DNA of 15,544 nt from DATGYC01 sp035298385 (lineage in GTDB: Bacteria; Bacillota; Sulfobacillia; Symbiobacteriales; Symbiobacteriaceae): positions 1-15,544 of the forward strand of contig DATGYC010000258.1 in NCBI GenBank assembly GCA_035298385.1, in the 5' to 3' direction. Below, piece after piece: positions 6,164-14,058 of the stretch. Made by a program: the position numbers and the translations under genes. The notes below the pieces were generated by a model. That model was given only the letters and a program-made list of their open reading frames with translations. It searched no databases and had not been told where the DNA came from. Each line of letters begins with the position of its first letter. Position 1 is the first letter of the stretch.

Positions 6164-6892
6164 ATGGCTTGGCAGACCCCCTTGATCGTCCGCTGCTGGG
6201 ACTCGGTCGCTGACCGGGCGGTGGTGGATGGACTGGTCCTCTTTCTCTACCCGGATGGCCGGTCGGGGCGCCCCGTTCAGGGCTTCCCGAACCCGGATGG
6301 GACCTTCCTCTTTCACGGCGTCCCCGAACTCCTGGCTTGGCAGGCCGGGTCGACAAGCACGGGAACGGCCGCCTACTGGCTGACCGTCGTCGACCGGGAC
6401 GGACGCTACCTGCAAGCCACGTTGTCCGTCTCCTTGCCCACGGAGAGCCCCCTGATGCTCTACCTCTTCGCCGCCTCGACCAGGCGGTTCCCGGGCGCCG
6501 TCGCCGAACTCCGGGCCGATCTCTGGCAGGAGGAGACGGACGCACCCGCAGCTTGGGCGGTCCTAGAGGCGACGGAGGGCGGACGGACGTGGTATGGCAT
6601 CGCAGACGGGGATGGGCGGGTCCTGCTGCCCTTTCCCTTCCCCAGAGCGACTGGTACAGGGTCACCTACCTGGCCGGTCTCCCTTAAGGTTCGGACCGGT
6701 GCGGCGCCCCTAGCGGGCGTTGGACCGCTCGAAATACCTCCCCTGGACCAGATCCTAAGTCAGCCAGTCGGCCAGATCCGCGCCGCACCGGGCGATCCGG
6801 TGGTGGGGGTGCTGGACGTGACCCTGACGATGGGAGGGCCCGTCGTTCTGCGTACCGGCACCGGTTCGCGCTTGGCCGTTCGGTCTTCCTGA
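6164..6892 (+). CDS. Two-domain beta-sandwich protein of unknown role in the eCIS operon (carboxypeptidase-regulatory-like)
   Basis: I do not recognise this 242-residue protein with certainty. It reads as two similar beta-rich halves. The first (about residues 1-85) has a VVDGLVLFLYP strand, then NPDGTFLFHGVPEL and YWLTVVDRDGRYL. The second (about 100-190) has AVAELRADLWQ, then GIADGDGRVLLPFPF and WPVSLKVRTG. A strand followed by 'DGxfxF' and a 'Y.LtV.d..G' strand is typical of carboxypeptidase regulatory-like (transthyretin/Ig-type) domains, so that fold is inferred. There is no signal peptide, membrane helix or cysteine-rich region. ATG 6164 is used because AGGGGG precedes it and it follows the upstream stop by two bases; the open frame further upstream overlaps DUF4255 and is not credible. 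Its position between the tube terminator and the sheath suggests a structural accessory role. Confidence 0.6.
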   Translation: MAWQTPLIVRCWDSVADRAVVDGLVLFLYPDGRSGRPVQGFPNPDGTFLFHGVPELLAWQAGSTSTGTAAYWLTVVDRDGRYLQATLSVSLPTESPLMLYLFAASTRRFPGAVAELRADLWQEETDAPAAWAVLEATEGGRTWYGIADGDGRVLLPFPFPRATGTGSPTWPVSLKVRTGAAPLAGVGPLEIPPLDQILSQPVGQIRAAPGDPVVGVLDVTLTMGGPVVLRTGTGSRLAVRSS

Positions 6893-6916
6893 ATATCGCC
6901 CTAAGGAGGAGTTCAC

Positions 6917-8914
6917 ATGCCCGAGTACCTGGCACCAGGTGTCTATGTGGAGGAGACGTCGTTCCGCGCCAAGTCGATCGAGGGCGTCTCGACCAGCACC
7001 GCGGCCTTCGTCGGCCCGACGCGCTTCGGCCCGACCCGCGGTGAGCCGGAGATGGTCGGCTCCTACGCCGAGTTCGAGCGGATCTACGCCGGTCTCGACC
7101 GCCTTGACTGGAGCGGCACCAACTATGACAACTACATCGCCCACGCCGTCCGCAACTTCTTCGAGGAGGGGGGCGCCCGGCTCTACGTCAGCCGCGTCTT
7201 CACGCCGAAGAGCGTCTCGGATACCGGCATCGCCACGGGCGCCGTCAAGGTCAGCTCCGACACCAAGCTGACGATCAAGGCCCGCTATCCCGGCGCCGCC
7301 GGCAACCTGCCGGTCACCTTCCGCTTCAAGCTCGGCCAGAACATCATCGGGCGTGAGAAGGTCGACCCGTCGAACGCGGCCTCGGCCTCGTACAACACCC
7401 TGCGCGGGCTGCAGGGCGGCGAGGTCGTCTACATCCGCCTGAAGGACCTGGGCGCCGATCCCGACCTACCCGCGTCCAAGCCCGCCGCCTCCTCACCGGA
7501 CGTCGGACAGCTCTACGCCGTTGAGCGCTACTTCGACGGCAGCCGGTACACCTTCAAGCTCCACCCGTGGAACGACACCGATGGCACCAAGGCGCTGACG
7601 ATGGCCGCCCTGGACGATGACGCTGCCGTCGCGGTGGACGATACCGCTGCGGATACCTTCACGGTTCAGGTCCTGACCTGCTCGGTCCAGATTGGGCGCT
7701 CGGGCCAGTTCGGCGCTGAGCAGCTCTACGAGAACCTCCAGATCGATCCGGCGCACACTGGCAGCCTGACCCAGGTCTTTGCGGCGGAGCCTTCGAGCAA
7801 GGCGACCGCGCTCTACAACCCGCTTGTGATGACGACCGCCCTGACCAACGGTGCCGAACTGGCCTACGCCCTGCTGGCGCAGGCGACCGTTCTGACCCCG
7901 GAGGGCGAGACCACCCCGCTCACGATCCTGGAGACCCTGAACGACGCCAAGGTGGCCGACTCCCTGCGCGGCTTCAAGCTGGCCCTCGCGGGCGGCAACG
8001 ACGGCCTCCGGCCCGTTGCGAGCGACTTCGAGGGCGAGGACGCCCTCCAGTCCAGCGACGGCCTCGCCAGCGGTCTGAAGGCGATCGAGTTGATCGAGGA
8101 TGTCTCGATCGTCGCCGCCCCGGGCCACTCCTTCGGCTACGAGGGCGCCTACGCCTCGGACGCCGCGGCGATCATGCGCCTCTTGATCTCGCATGCGGAG
8201 CGGATGCGCTACCGGATCGCCGTCCTGGACTCGGGCGAGAACCAGTTGATCAGCCAGGTGCGCGACATGCGGGCGAAGGTCGACTCGACCCACGCCGCCC
8301 TCTACTACCCCTGGATCAAGGTGATGGACCCCGTCACCCGGACGGAGATCGCCCTGCCGCCGTCGGGCTTCGTGACGGGCATCTACGCCCGGAACGACGT
8401 CGAGAACGGCGTCCACAAGGCGCCGGCCAACGAGGTGGTCCGGGGCGCCCTCGGGCTGACCCAGACGATCTCCAAGGCTCAGCAGGACGTGCTCAACCCG
8501 GAGGGGATCAACTGCTTCCGCTTCTTTGAGGGGCGGGGGATTCGGCTCTGGGGCGCCCGGACGATCTCGTCCGACCCGGAGTGGAAGTACGTCAACCTGC
8601 GCCGTTACTTCGCCTACCTGGAGCGCTCGATCGAGAAGGGGACCCAGTGGGTCGTCTTCATGAACAACGCTGACGGGCTCTGGGACAAGGTGAAGCGGAC
8701 GATCAACGACTTCCTCTTCAACGAGTGGAAGAACGAGCGCCTGCTGGGCACGAAGCCGGAGGAGTCCTACTTCGTCCGCTGCGACCGCTCGACCATGACC
8801 CAGAACGACCTGGACAACGGCCGCCTGATCTGCCTGGTCGGCGTCTCGCCGGTGCGCCCGGCCGAGTTCGTCATCTTCCGGATCGGCCAGTGGACCGCGG
8901 ATCGCAAGTCATAA
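6917..8914 (+). CDS. Contractile tail sheath protein, canonical form (Afp2/3-like)
   Basis: This 665-residue sheath subunit polymerises around the inner tube and contracts to drive it forward. It opens with the classic MPEYLAPGVYVEE and IEGVSTSTAAFVGPTRFGP, whose N-terminal strand takes part in the inter-subunit handshake in known sheaths. The core holds VSIVAAPG, the HAERMRYRIAVLDS helix-strand, ALYYPWIKVMDP, and ALPPSGFVTGIYARNDVENG followed by HKAPANEVV. The C-terminal domain (about 530-660) has GINCFRFFEGRGIRLWGART, YFAYLERSIEKGTQWVVF and VRPAEFVIFRI. An expanded region near residues 110-370 makes it longer than the shortest sheaths. An excellent ribosome binding site (TAAGGAGGA, 6902-6910) sits 6-7 bases before the ATG. 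No residue loss is evident, so it is probably the main sheath protein. It is followed by a 180-base gap with an inverted repeat. Confidence 0.95.
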   Translation: MPEYLAPGVYVEETSFRAKSIEGVSTSTAAFVGPTRFGPTRGEPEMVGSYAEFERIYAGLDRLDWSGTNYDNYIAHAVRNFFEEGGARLYVSRVFTPKSVSDTGIATGAVKVSSDTKLTIKARYPGAAGNLPVTFRFKLGQNIIGREKVDPSNAASASYNTLRGLQGGEVVYIRLKDLGADPDLPASKPAASSPDVGQLYAVERYFDGSRYTFKLHPWNDTDGTKALTMAALDDDAAVAVDDTAADTFTVQVLTCSVQIGRSGQFGAEQLYENLQIDPAHTGSLTQVFAAEPSSKATALYNPLVMTTALTNGAELAYALLAQATVLTPEGETTPLTILETLNDAKVADSLRGFKLALAGGNDGLRPVASDFEGEDALQSSDGLASGLKAIELIEDVSIVAAPGHSFGYEGAYASDAAAIMRLLISHAERMRYRIAVLDSGENQLISQVRDMRAKVDSTHAALYYPWIKVMDPVTRTEIALPPSGFVTGIYARNDVENGVHKAPANEVVRGALGLTQTISKAQQDVLNPEGINCFRFFEGRGIRLWGARTISSDPEWKYVNLRRYFAYLERSIEKGTQWVVFMNNADGLWDKVKRTINDFLFNEWKNERLLGTKPEESYFVRCDRSTMTQNDLDNGRLICLVGVSPVRPAEFVIFRIGQWTADRKS

Positions 8915-8942
8915 AGGCGATCAGTTCAGATCTTCTCTTATG

Positions 8943-8970
8943 AACCGCGGATGACGCGGATTACGCGGAT
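8943..8970 (+). repeat. Left arm of inverted repeat (ACGCGGATK units)
   Basis: Twenty-eight bases made of three copies of a 9-base unit: CGCGGATG, ACGCGGATT and ACGCGGAT, preceded by AAC. It begins 29 bases after the sheath stop and pairs with 9015-9042 at 26 of 28 positions. Confidence 0.9.
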
Positions 8971-9014
8971 ACTTGGCGATCCTATGGGGCCCTAGATTTT
9001 TGGGTTCGTTCCAA

Positions 9015-9042
9015 ATCCGCGTCATCCGCGTAATCCGCGGTT
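9015..9042 (-). repeat. Right arm of inverted repeat
   Basis: On the minus strand this reads AACCGCGGATT, ACGCGGATG, ACGCGGAT, the same units as the left arm but with the G/T-ending units swapped. It ends 52 bases before the tube gene start. Confidence 0.9.
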
Positions 9043-9094
9043 ATAAAAAGCGTCCAGACGTCTCCCCTGCAAATTGACGAGGAGGTCATCTCAG

Positions 9095-9547
9095 ATGGCA
9101 GTAGAGCGCGCTCGTCCCTACGCCCAGTTCAACTTCCTTGTTGACCTGGGCGGCACCGACACCGCCTCCATTCAGGCGGGCTTCCAGGAGGTCTCCGGCC
9201 TCGGCTTTGAGGTCGCCGTCACCGAGTACCGCAACGGCAACGAGAAGGAGAACGCCCCCCGCAAGATGATGGGCCTGGCCAAGGTCGCTGACGTCACCCT
9301 CAAGCGGGGCGTCATCGGCACCACCGACCTCTACCAGTGGCTCAGCGAGGTCCGCAGCGGCTCGCATAGCCAGCTCAAGACCGTGACGATCCAGCTCCAG
9401 AACGAGGAGCGCTCCGGGATCGCCATGACCTGGAAGCTGATGAACGCCCGCCCGATCAAGTACACCGGGCCCTCGCTCTCCGGCAAGGGGAGCGACGTGG
9501 CGATCGAGGAACTGGTCCTCGCCTGCGAGCGGATCGAGATCGAGTAG
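9095..9547 (+). CDS. Inner tube protein, first copy (gp19/Hcp-like, Afp1/5 family)
   Basis: This 150-residue protein forms hexameric rings that stack into the inner tube inside the sheath. Family features are the RPYAQFNFLVDLGG start, FQEVSGLGFEVAVTEYRNGNE, the VADVTLKRGVIGTTDLYQWL hairpin-helix region, and the C-terminal strand VAIEELVLACERIEIE. All fit the T4 gp19-like tube family found in eCIS. The ATG at 9095 is chosen because GAGGAGGT (9079-9086) lies 8 bases upstream. An in-frame TTG 21 bases earlier precedes that site and is rejected. The length is typical, with no loss. It is separated from the sheath gene by the 100-base inverted repeat and followed after 11 bases by the giant sheath-like gene. 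It is shorter than the second tube protein downstream. Confidence 0.94.
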   Translation: MAVERARPYAQFNFLVDLGGTDTASIQAGFQEVSGLGFEVAVTEYRNGNEKENAPRKMMGLAKVADVTLKRGVIGTTDLYQWLSEVRSGSHSQLKTVTIQLQNEERSGIAMTWKLMNARPIKYTGPSLSGKGSDVAIEELVLACERIEIE

Positions 9548-9558
9548 GGGGCGATCGG

Positions 9559-12500
9559 ATGGCCGGGCTCTATGGCATTCGGTTCGAGTCTTTGGCGCCC
9601 CGGCTTGACGGACGGCTGCCGCGCATGGACGTGGCGGCCTTCGTCGGGCTGGCCGCCAGCGGGCCGCTCCACACCCCGGTCCCGGTCGCTGACCCGGTCC
9701 AGTTCGACGCCATCTTCGGCGGTCCGCTTCCCCTGGGCGTCGACAGCCAAGGTAGTGCGCTCTACGCCTACCTTCGCCCGGCGGTCCACGGCTTCTTCCG
9801 GGCCGGTGGCAAGCGTTGCTGGATCGTGCGGGTGGCCGGGACGGAGGCGGCATCGACTCAGTTCCTCCTGCCCGGCCTCTGTCGGCTCGGGTCGGAGGGA
9901 ACCCCCTGGCCGGCGCCCCTGACCGCCCGCTCCGAAGGGAGTTGGGCGGATGGGGTCCGGGCGGGGGCCTACCTGCAGCGGGAGGGACTGGGCGCCGGTC
10001 TGGTCGGGTCGAATGACCTGACAACGCCAGCGCTGATGACCGTGACCCTGGGCGCCGCGACGACCAGTCTGCCGATCGCAGGCGACCTGCTCGCCCTGCG
10101 CTTCAGTGGGTCGAGCCTGGCCGCCCTCCTCCGGGTGACCGGCGTCGAACGGACGGGCCGATCGATCACGGCGACCGGGGAGCCGCTCTGGCTAACCGAC
10201 GGCGGTCATGACCCGGATACTGCGACCTGCTTCCTCCGCACGGCGTCGGGCCTCGAGCGCTCGCTACCGGGCGCCCGCTGGCGCCGCACCCGGCGCGAGG
10301 GCGCCTCCCTGCAGGCGACTGTGGGCGGGAGTCCGTACGTCGAACGGATCTACCTCCCGCCGACGACGGCCGCCAAGCCCGACGTGGCCGCAGCGGCCGT
10401 TCCGGGCGCCGTCGTTCGCATCCGAGTCGCGGGTACTGATCGCTACCTGGCCGTCAACGTGGTCTCGACCGCCGACGGCGGCGAGGGGCTGAACCTGGAG
10501 GGCGAGGCGCTCCTGGCGCCGATCGCCGCGCAGGCGGGCTGGCAGCGCTTTGGCGCCCTGCCCAGCGGTGAGGCCCGCGTGGAGCGGCTCCGGCTGGGCC
10601 TGATGGCCGAGCCCGCCGGCGGACCAGCGCTGCGGTTGGAGGAGGTGGGCTTCGGCCCGACTCATCCCGACTGGCTGGGCCATCTGCCGACGGATCGAGC
10701 CCTCTGGGCAGGCCACCTGCCCGCCGACCAGGCCGCCCGATCGGGCGCCGAGGAGCCAGCGCTCTGGGCCCGGGTGAAGCAACCCCGCTTCCCCTTGGCC
10801 GCCCCGAGCACCGGCGACTGGTACCTGCCGATCGGGCTGGGCCTCTTCCCGTCCGTCGACAGCCTGGTCGGGCCAGTCCCGACCGCTACCTCGACGCGGG
10901 AGCGGGATGGGCTGCTGACCTATGGCCCCGACTCCTTCCTTGATCCGGACCTGGCCACTCTGGGCGCCGCCCTGCCGGGGGCGCTCTTCCATAAGGCGGA
11001 GGTGCTGGGTCAGCCCTTGCAGGGCGCCCACGCCCTCTGGCCGGTCGAGGAGGTCGCCCTGATCGCGGCGCCCGACCTGGTTCAGCCTGGCTTCGCCCCG
11101 GAGACGGCCCCGGCCGAGGAACTCCTGCGGGCGCCCTCGCTCCTGCCGCTGGGCCCGACCGGTCTGGTCCTGGACTGGCGGGCGATGAAGGGGGCGACGC
11201 AGTACCGGGTTGAGACCAGCTTCAGCCCGGACTTCACCGGGGGGGTCCAGGCCACGACCCTGACCCCGACGATCCTCCACCTGACCGAGACCCCGTGCGG
11301 GCGGGACCGCTTCGCCCGGGTGCGGGCCGAACGGCCTGGGGCGATCAGCCCGTGGTCGAACGTGCGCTGGGTGCCAGCAAAGGCGCTCTTCCGCCCGGTT
11401 GAACCGCCGCCGCTGGGCGCCCCGGTCGTGCTCCGGCCGCTCGCCCAGGGGGGCGGTCGCTGGCGCATCGCCTGGCGCCCGATCGAGTCGGCAGACCCGA
11501 TCGAGTACGAGGTGGAGGAGGCGACGACGCCGGACTTCCTCGACGCCCGGCAAACCTGGCGCGGAACCGAGCGGGCGATCACCCTGCAGCGGCGGGCGCC
11601 CGAGCCGGTCTACGTGCGGGTACGGGCCGTCCTGGCCGACGAAGGTGCGGACGTCAGTGCGCTGACGGCGGAGCCGAGACCGGGCGGCGGCAGTGACTGG
11701 CCGCTCTCGCCCTGGTCGCGGACCCTGATCATCTGGGAGCCGGCCTCGGCGACGCGCTGGCGCCCCGGCCCGGTCGATGAGTCCGCCCTCCGGCGGGCGC
11801 AGGCGAGCCTGCTCTGGCTGGCCTCTGGCCGGGCTGACTGGCTGGCGCTCCTCTCCCTGCCGCAGGGCTGGGAGGCCGGGGCCGCCCTGGACTGGCGGGA
11901 GGGGCTCCTGGCCGACCTCTCGTTCGATGAACGGCTGCTCTCCTACGGGGCCGCCTACCATCCCTGGCCGATCATCCAGGGCGCCGAGCAGAGCGGCGCC
12001 GTCCCGCCTGACGGCCTGGCCGCGGGCGTGATCGCCCGGCGGACGCTCGCCCGGGGCGCCTGGGAGGCGCCGGCCAACGAACGGCTCCCCTCGGTCAACG
12101 ACCTGGACCGCCCCGGCTCGGCCGTGGCGGAGGCGCTCTACGCCGCTGGGGTCAATCCCCTGGCGCTGGGCGTCGAAGGGCCGGGGATCTGGGGCGCCCG
12201 GACCCTCTGTGCGGACGAGGAGTGGCTGCCGCTTGGCACCCGTCGCCTCTTGCTGCTGCTGCGCCGCCTCCTGCTCCGGGAGGGGAACGACCTGCTCTTC
12301 GCCCCGAACAGCCCGCCGCTCTGGCGCTCGGTGGAGCGTCGCTTCGAAGCGGTCCTGAGCGATCTCTACACCCGGGGCGCCCTGCGCGGCAACACGGCCG
12401 CTGAGGCCTTCCGCGTCGATGTGTTGACCCGGGGGAATCAGGCGGCGATCGACCAGGGGCGACTGCTGGTCGAGATCCGGATCGCGCCGGCCCGCCCGCT

Positions 12501-12561
12501 TCGCTTCCTGACGGTCCGTTTGATTCAGACCGGGGGCGCCCCCGTAATCGAGGAGGTGTAG
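9559..12561 (+). CDS. Giant sheath-like protein with two inserted fibronectin type III domains
   Basis: This 1000-residue protein has an outer framework that is a tail sheath. The N-terminal part reads GLYGIRFESLAPR, MDVAAFVGLAASGP, and VHGFFRAGGKRCWIVRVAG. The core strand is VEEVALIAAPDLV (about 495-507). Later comes ALRRAQASLLWLASGRADWLALLSLP, YGAAYHPWPII, PPDGLAAGVIARRTL and WEAPANERL. The C-terminal domain runs from GIWGARTL (about 875) to RFLTVRLIQTGG. Between the AAPD strand and the RADWLALL strand, about 220 residues are inserted. They comprise two FN3-like domains (about 525-610 and 618-725) with LDWRAMKGATQYRVETS...SPWSNVRWV and WRIAWRPIESADPIEYEVEEA...YVRVRAV. FN3 domains often bind surfaces or sugars, so an exposed decoration is inferred. 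Codon use matches the neighbours. A role as a specialised sheath ring at the baseplate or cap end (like the divergent sheath Afp4) is plausible. Confidence 0.85.
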   Translation: MAGLYGIRFESLAPRLDGRLPRMDVAAFVGLAASGPLHTPVPVADPVQFDAIFGGPLPLGVDSQGSALYAYLRPAVHGFFRAGGKRCWIVRVAGTEAASTQFLLPGLCRLGSEGTPWPAPLTARSEGSWADGVRAGAYLQREGLGAGLVGSNDLTTPALMTVTLGAATTSLPIAGDLLALRFSGSSLAALLRVTGVERTGRSITATGEPLWLTDGGHDPDTATCFLRTASGLERSLPGARWRRTRREGASLQATVGGSPYVERIYLPPTTAAKPDVAAAAVPGAVVRIRVAGTDRYLAVNVVSTADGGEGLNLEGEALLAPIAAQAGWQRFGALPSGEARVERLRLGLMAEPAGGPALRLEEVGFGPTHPDWLGHLPTDRALWAGHLPADQAARSGAEEPALWARVKQPRFPLAAPSTGDWYLPIGLGLFPSVDSLVGPVPTATSTRERDGLLTYGPDSFLDPDLATLGAALPGALFHKAEVLGQPLQGAHALWPVEEVALIAAPDLVQPGFAPETAPAEELLRAPSLLPLGPTGLVLDWRAMKGATQYRVETSFSPDFTGGVQATTLTPTILHLTETPCGRDRFARVRAERPGAISPWSNVRWVPAKALFRPVEPPPLGAPVVLRPLAQGGGRWRIAWRPIESADPIEYEVEEATTPDFLDARQTWRGTERAITLQRRAPEPVYVRVRAVLADEGADVSALTAEPRPGGGSDWPLSPWSRTLIIWEPASATRWRPGPVDESALRRAQASLLWLASGRADWLALLSLPQGWEAGAALDWREGLLADLSFDERLLSYGAAYHPWPIIQGAEQSGAVPPDGLAAGVIARRTLARGAWEAPANERLPSVNDLDRPGSAVAEALYAAGVNPLALGVEGPGIWGARTLCADEEWLPLGTRRLLLLLRRLLLREGNDLLFAPNSPPLWRSVERRFEAVLSDLYTRGALRGNTAAEAFRVDVLTRGNQAAIDQGRLLVEIRIAPARPLRFLTVRLIQTGGAPVIEEV

Positions 12562-12564
12562 CGG

Positions 12565-13050
12565 ATGTCCCAGCCGGTCGATCCGGTCACCGCCAAACCG
12601 TTCGCCTCCTTCAACTTCCGGATCGAGTTGCAGCTTCCCGGCAAGACCGGGCTGCTCTGCGCCGCCGCCTTCGCGGAGTGCGAGGGGCTGGAGATGTCGA
12701 TGCAGGTCAAGACGATCCGGGAGGGTGGCAACGCCGTTCAGGCGATCCACCTGCCCGGGAATCTGACCTATGGCCAACTGACCCTGAAGCGGGGGATGAC
12801 CGAGACCTTGGATCTGTGGGACTGGGTCGAATCCGTCTTCGCCCCCGGGGGCTACAAGCTCCGGGCGAGCGGGGACGTGATCCTGCTCGATGCGGATATG
12901 GAGACGGAGCGGGCCCGCTTCGCGCTGACCCGTTGCCTGCCGGTCAAGATTCGTGGCCCGGCGCTCCACGCCAAGGAGAGCCAGATTGCGATCGAAGAGC
13001 TTCAGTTGGTCTACGAGACGCTGGAGCTAAAGCGGCCGAAGGGCCAGTAA
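12565..13050 (+). CDS. Inner tube-like protein, second copy (Afp5-like)
   Basis: This 161-residue paralogue of the tube protein at 9095-9547 shares the same plan: PFASFNFRIELQLPG, an ECEGLEMSMQVKTIREGGN turn, LTYGQLTLKRGMTETLDLWDW, and a final IAIEELQLVYETLELKRP. In Afp/PVC a second tube protein forms the first layer that adapts the tube to the hub and baseplate. Position supports that role, because it precedes the LysM-type adaptor and the hub. Differences from the first copy are a longer N-terminus, a proline-rich lead-in and a basic tail. The ribosome binding site GAGGAGGTG (12549-12557) overlaps the end of the giant sheath gene, whose stop is 3 bases upstream, so translation is coupled. 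Confidence 0.92.
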   Translation: MSQPVDPVTAKPFASFNFRIELQLPGKTGLLCAAAFAECEGLEMSMQVKTIREGGNAVQAIHLPGNLTYGQLTLKRGMTETLDLWDWVESVFAPGGYKLRASGDVILLDADMETERARFALTRCLPVKIRGPALHAKESQIAIEELQLVYETLELKRPKGQ

Positions 13051-13089
13051 CACGAGCCACGTACGCCGACCAGGAAGGAGGTCTTGCCC

Positions 13090-13860
13090 GTGCCCGCACC
13101 ACCCAGCCTAAGCAAGGCCGAGCTCCGCGAGATCAGCTTTGAGAAGGACGGCCAGGTCAAGGACGGCGATCCGAACAAGACCGTCAAGGTCCAGTTCAAT
13201 CCGGAGACCCTCTCGGTCAACTTCAGCAACCAGAACGCCTCGGGCGACCAGCGGGGCGGTGGGGCGATCCAGTTCGTCGGCAAGGGGCAGACCAAGCTGA
13301 GCCTGGAGCTCTGGTTCGACGTGACGGCGCCCCTGCCCGCCGCCGGTGACGGCCCGACCCAGAATACGGAGGAGGCACCAGACGACGTCCGCAAGCTGAC
13401 CGAGAAGGTCGCCTACTTCATCAAGCCCAAGGACTCCGGCCAGAAGGAGAAGTTCATTCCGCCCGGGGTCCGCTTCGTCTGGGGCACCTTCCTCTTCGAG
13501 GGCGTGATGGAGTCGCTGGCCGAGAAGCTGGAGTTCTTCTCCGCGGACGGCAAGCCCCTGCGCGCCCAGGTGACGATCGCCCTAGCGGCCCAAGAGATTC
13601 AGTTCAAGTTCAACCCGAGCGGGGCTGGCTCCGGTGCTGGCGCCGCGGCAGCGGCCGCTGGCGGTGGGGGAGGGGGCACCGGGGGCGGGGCGCCCGCTGG
13701 CACGCAGCCGGTGCAGACCACGAAGCCCGGCGACACCGTCCAATCCATCGCCGCCAAGAACGGCGACCCGAACTGGAAGAGTTGGGCCTCGCAGAACAAC
13801 ATCGAGCAGCCGCACAAGCTCCCCGCGGGGACCCAGATCACACCGCCGAGCGGTCGATAG
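13090..13860 (+). CDS. eCIS tube-initiator/baseplate adaptor with LysM-like C-terminus (Afp7-like)
   Basis: This 256-residue protein has the Afp7-like 'CIS tube' N-terminal domain. Its landmarks are VKVQFNPETLSVNFSNQN (33-50), a QTKLSLELWFDVTAP strand (67-82), PPGVRFVWGTFLFEGVMESL (124-143) and RAQVTIALAAQEI. It then has an extreme Gly/Ala linker (about 177-205) and a LysM-like end, KPGDTVQSIAAKNGDPNWKSW. Afp7-type proteins sit at the tube-hub-baseplate junction, and their LysM holds neighbouring subunits rather than peptidoglycan (family knowledge). GTG 13090 is chosen over TTG 13084, because AAGGAGG ends at 13081 and leaves 8 bases rather than 2. It follows the second tube gene by 39 bases. 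Confidence 0.88.
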   Translation: MPAPPSLSKAELREISFEKDGQVKDGDPNKTVKVQFNPETLSVNFSNQNASGDQRGGGAIQFVGKGQTKLSLELWFDVTAPLPAAGDGPTQNTEEAPDDVRKLTEKVAYFIKPKDSGQKEKFIPPGVRFVWGTFLFEGVMESLAEKLEFFSADGKPLRAQVTIALAAQEIQFKFNPSGAGSGAGAAAAAAGGGGGGTGGGAPAGTQPVQTTKPGDTVQSIAAKNGDPNWKSWASQNNIEQPHKLPAGTQITPPSGR

Positions 13861-13885
13861 CTAGCCTGGAAGGAGGCGCTCTCCC

Positions 13886-14044
13886 TTGCCTGTCATCATC
13901 AACGAAGTGACCGTCGTCGCCGACCCGCCCGCTGGGGCTGGGGGCCAGCACCGACCGAACCCCGCACCCGCCCCGACCGGCTTCGACCTGCGGGAGATCA
14001 TGCGCCAGCAGGCGGAGCGGCTCGCTCGGGTCACGCCGGAATAG
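13886..14044 (+). CDS. Small DUF5908-like eCIS protein (Afp6 position)
   Basis: A 52-residue open frame starts with TTG at 13886, preceded at 9 bases by a perfect GGAAGGAGG (13868-13876). It begins MPVIINEVTVVADPPAG, has a proline-rich middle, and ends in a charged helix, FDLREIMRQQAERLARV. A short N-terminal beta-strand, a Pro-rich linker and a C-terminal amphipathic helix of 50-60 residues is the pattern of the DUF5908 family. That family is regularly encoded beside Afp7/VgrG genes in eCIS; the molecular role is unknown. Its stop (TAG, 14042-14044) runs into the AGGAGGAGG that serves the hub gene, so expression is likely coupled. In Afp the small gene precedes the LysM gene; here it follows it. 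Confidence 0.72.
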   Translation: MPVIINEVTVVADPPAGAGGQHRPNPAPAPTGFDLREIMRQQAERLARVTPE

Positions 14045-14058
14045 GAGGAGGTGCCGGG

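Larger units (their letters stand above)
8943..9042 (+). repeat. 100-base inverted-repeat element between sheath and tube genes
   Basis: Two 28-base arms flank a 44-base loop. The loop itself contains GGGCCC and a small hairpin (TTTGG-GTTCGTT-CCAAA, 8999-9015). The arms are complementary at 26 of 28 positions. The two mismatches arise because the units ending in G and in T come in opposite order in the two arms. The element ends in GGTTATAAAAAG, which is not a terminator T-run. As RNA it would fold into a long stem between the sheath and tube coding regions. No target-site duplication was seen at its ends. Confidence 0.85.

Noticed and set aside
7493..8416. A 307-codon open frame on the minus strand inside the sheath gene
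   Set aside because: It is a shadow of the sheath coding sequence with Val/Arg/Gly-rich composition and no recognisable domain or ribosome binding site.
8943..9042. A transposable MITE
   Set aside because: The inverted arms fit the shape, but no target-site duplication could be found at the ends and the arms are tandem-unit repeats, so the mobile label is unsupported.
9086..10024. A 312-codon minus-strand frame across the tube gene and the start of the giant sheath gene
   Set aside because: It is Arg/Pro-rich, has no motifs and lies opposite two confident genes.
10264..12969. A 901-codon open frame on the minus strand across the giant sheath and second tube genes
   Set aside because: It lies opposite well-supported sheath and tube genes. 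Its product is a low-complexity Gly/Pro/Arg/Gln mix with no motif, and long antisense frames are expected from the codon bias of GC-rich genes.
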